From: Filomicrobium sp.
GTDB lineage: Bacteria; Pseudomonadota; Alphaproteobacteria; Rhizobiales; Hyphomicrobiaceae
Length of the DNA: 6,989 nt
Assembly: GCA_021775655.1 (NCBI GenBank)
Contig: JAJFHK010000364.1
Coordinates: forward strand, 1-6,989
Direction: 5' to 3'
Position numbers and translations under genes: made by a program. Positions 6,082-6,989 of the stretch are shown here, piece after piece; within the stretch, counting starts at the first letter, position 1; each line of letters starts with the position of its first letter. The notes under the pieces were generated by a model. The model had not been told where the DNA came from and did not search any database. It saw only the letters and a list, made by a program, of their open reading frames with translations.

Positions 6082-6989
6082 TCAGCCCGCAGGTTCCAGC
6101 AATTCGGAGATGCTTGTTGGCCCCGCGCTGGTTGGCCCGACCGGTTCGATGGGTCGAACTGCAATGCGGCCCGATGTGCGCAGGTCAACTATTGCTCTGC
6201 CCCGTTTCTTGACGCTGGCAAAGCCTGGCCAGTCGTGCAGCTGCTTTAGCGCCGCGGAGACTGCACCTGAGGGGAATTCGATGCGCGAGTCGTTTGTCAG
6301 CGTCAACGTCCAGCGCCGATTGCCAACACGCTCGGCTTCACGGACAAGGCGCTTTATGGCTGGATATCTGGCGAGATCGGCCCATAGTTCTGCTGCTGCT
6401 TGCGGAGCGCCGGCGCCACTTATCCTAGCCATGCCCCGGGGTGCATCGAGCCAACCGATGCTCGATAATACGCGGCCTTCTTCATCCACGAGCGCGCTTG
6501 AGCCGGCACCATTCTGCCAAAATGCGAAGGGCGTTCGTTCGGTGATCGTCACCCGGAGCTGGTTGGGATAGACGCGGCGAAGTTCTGCTGATGCAACCCA
6601 GGAAAGCGATTCGATTCGTGTGCGTGCAGCGGCAGCATCGAAACTTGCAAATGTCGGAGAAGTGTCGAGCTGCAACGCGTCGAAGATATCAGCGACGAGA
6701 GTGTAACGTTGTCCCTTGACCGACACCTGATTAAGTCCGAAACCGACAAAGGAAATCGCAGAATCGATTTCGGGAACCGCGCTTGTCAGCACGCGCATCC
6801 GGCCTGGGTCGCTCGCAAAAATACTAGTCAGGATGAACGCTGCCAGGAACGCTGCAAGCGCGGAAGCAATTTTGCGGACAATGATACCGCGCTTCTTGCG
6901 GGTGCGCGGGGCAGTTCCAGTGCCGGCGGTCGTTGTATTCGTAGGTAGGGCATGGGGCAGCGCATGCGCGCCGGATGCGCGCCTCGCTT
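6082..6989 (-). CDS. ftsQ: Cell division protein FtsQ (5' end outside window)
   Basis: FtsQ is a bitopic inner-membrane protein that links the cytoplasmic ring to the periplasmic FtsB/FtsL and septal wall-synthesis proteins. The frame is open from a TGA at 6082-6084 to the right edge, giving 301 visible residues. Reading past the first ATG in the window (6796-6798) is necessary because the essential N-terminus lies upstream of it. That part has an Ala/Thr/Pro-rich cytoplasmic tail, a basic cluster RTRKKRGIIVRK (about 6871-6903) and a single hydrophobic segment KIASALAAFLAAFILTSIFA (about 6814-6873). A start at 6796 would remove the membrane anchor. A POTRA-like domain follows (GLNQVSVKGQRYTLVADIFDAL; SLSWVASAELRRVYPNQL; VTITERTPFAFW), then a FtsQ beta domain (DEEGRVL; DLARYPAIKRLV; WTLTLTNDSRIEFPSG). 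The last 20 or so residues include a small GPTSAGPTS duplication. ftsA follows after 85 bases. Sequence identity is low in this family, so context adds weight. Confidence 0.95.
   Translation of the reverse strand, partial: ARRASGAHALPHALPTNTTTAGTGTAPRTRKKRGIIVRKIASALAAFLAAFILTSIFASDPGRMRVLTSAVPEIDSAISFVGFGLNQVSVKGQRYTLVADIFDALQLDTSPTFASFDAAAARTRIESLSWVASAELRRVYPNQLRVTITERTPFAFWQNGAGSSALVDEEGRVLSSIGWLDAPRGMARISGAGAPQAAAELWADLARYPAIKRLVREAERVGNRRWTLTLTNDSRIEFPSGAVSAALKQLHDWPGFASVKKRGRAIVDLRTSGRIAVRPIEPVGPTSAGPTSISELLEPAG

Noticed and set aside
5918..6571. Plus-strand open frame of 217 codons opposite ftsA and ftsQ
   Set aside because: It spans the ends of two secure minus-strand genes and the product is low-complexity Arg/Ser-rich with no family resemblance.
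6796..6798. ATG inside ftsQ as its start
   Set aside because: Starting here would delete the transmembrane anchor and basic cytoplasmic tail that are encoded in the same open frame up to the window edge.
1..6989. CRISPR array, tRNA or rRNA genes, insertion sequences, attachment sites
   Set aside because: No spaced direct repeats, transposase-like frames, terminal inverted repeats or recognisable RNA gene sequence were seen; almost all the window is accounted for by conserved genes.

Overview
The window is a stretch of the division and cell wall (dcw) cluster of an alphaproteobacterium, read on the minus strand. The order along transcription is ftsQ, ftsA, ftsZ, lpxC, bamD. A truncated TetR-family regulator lies on the plus strand at the other end. 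The alphaproteobacterial assignment rests on lpxC and bamD following ftsQAZ, on a long FtsZ (582 residues) with an extended disordered linker, and on the FtsZ N-terminus and linker motifs ([16 protein letters not shown]). These features point to Hyphomicrobiales (Rhizobiales) or a close relative. That narrower placement is inference from remembered family features, not from a search.

Layout from left to right: the C-terminal half of a TetR/AcrR regulator with a WHG-type ligand domain (1-416, +); a 147-base convergent gap with a weak hairpin; bamD (564-1454, -); a 229-base gap; lpxC (1684-2628, -); a 271-base gap with several inverted repeats and a weak promoter candidate; ftsZ (2900-4648, -); a 76-base gap with two small hairpins; ftsA (4725-5996, -); an 85-base gap; and ftsQ (6082 to the window edge, -). 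ftsQ has its 5' end outside the window. Its frame stays open to the edge, so the first ATG inside the window (6796-6798) is not its start.

The minus-strand genes serve envelope growth at division. FtsZ forms the cytoplasmic ring. FtsA tethers it to the inner membrane through a C-terminal amphipathic helix. FtsQ links the ring to the periplasmic wall-synthesis complex. LpxC commits precursor to lipid A for the outer membrane. BamD is part of the machine that inserts outer-membrane beta-barrel proteins. Spacing suggests ftsQ-ftsA-ftsZ as one transcriptional block, while the larger gaps before lpxC and bamD leave room for separate promoters.

No undescribed system was found. This is largely a conserved housekeeping region. 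The points worth a second look are a divergent FtsZ C-terminal peptide and GTPase-loop neighbourhood, conserved-looking islands in the FtsZ linker, and inverted repeats in the lpxC leader that include its start codon.
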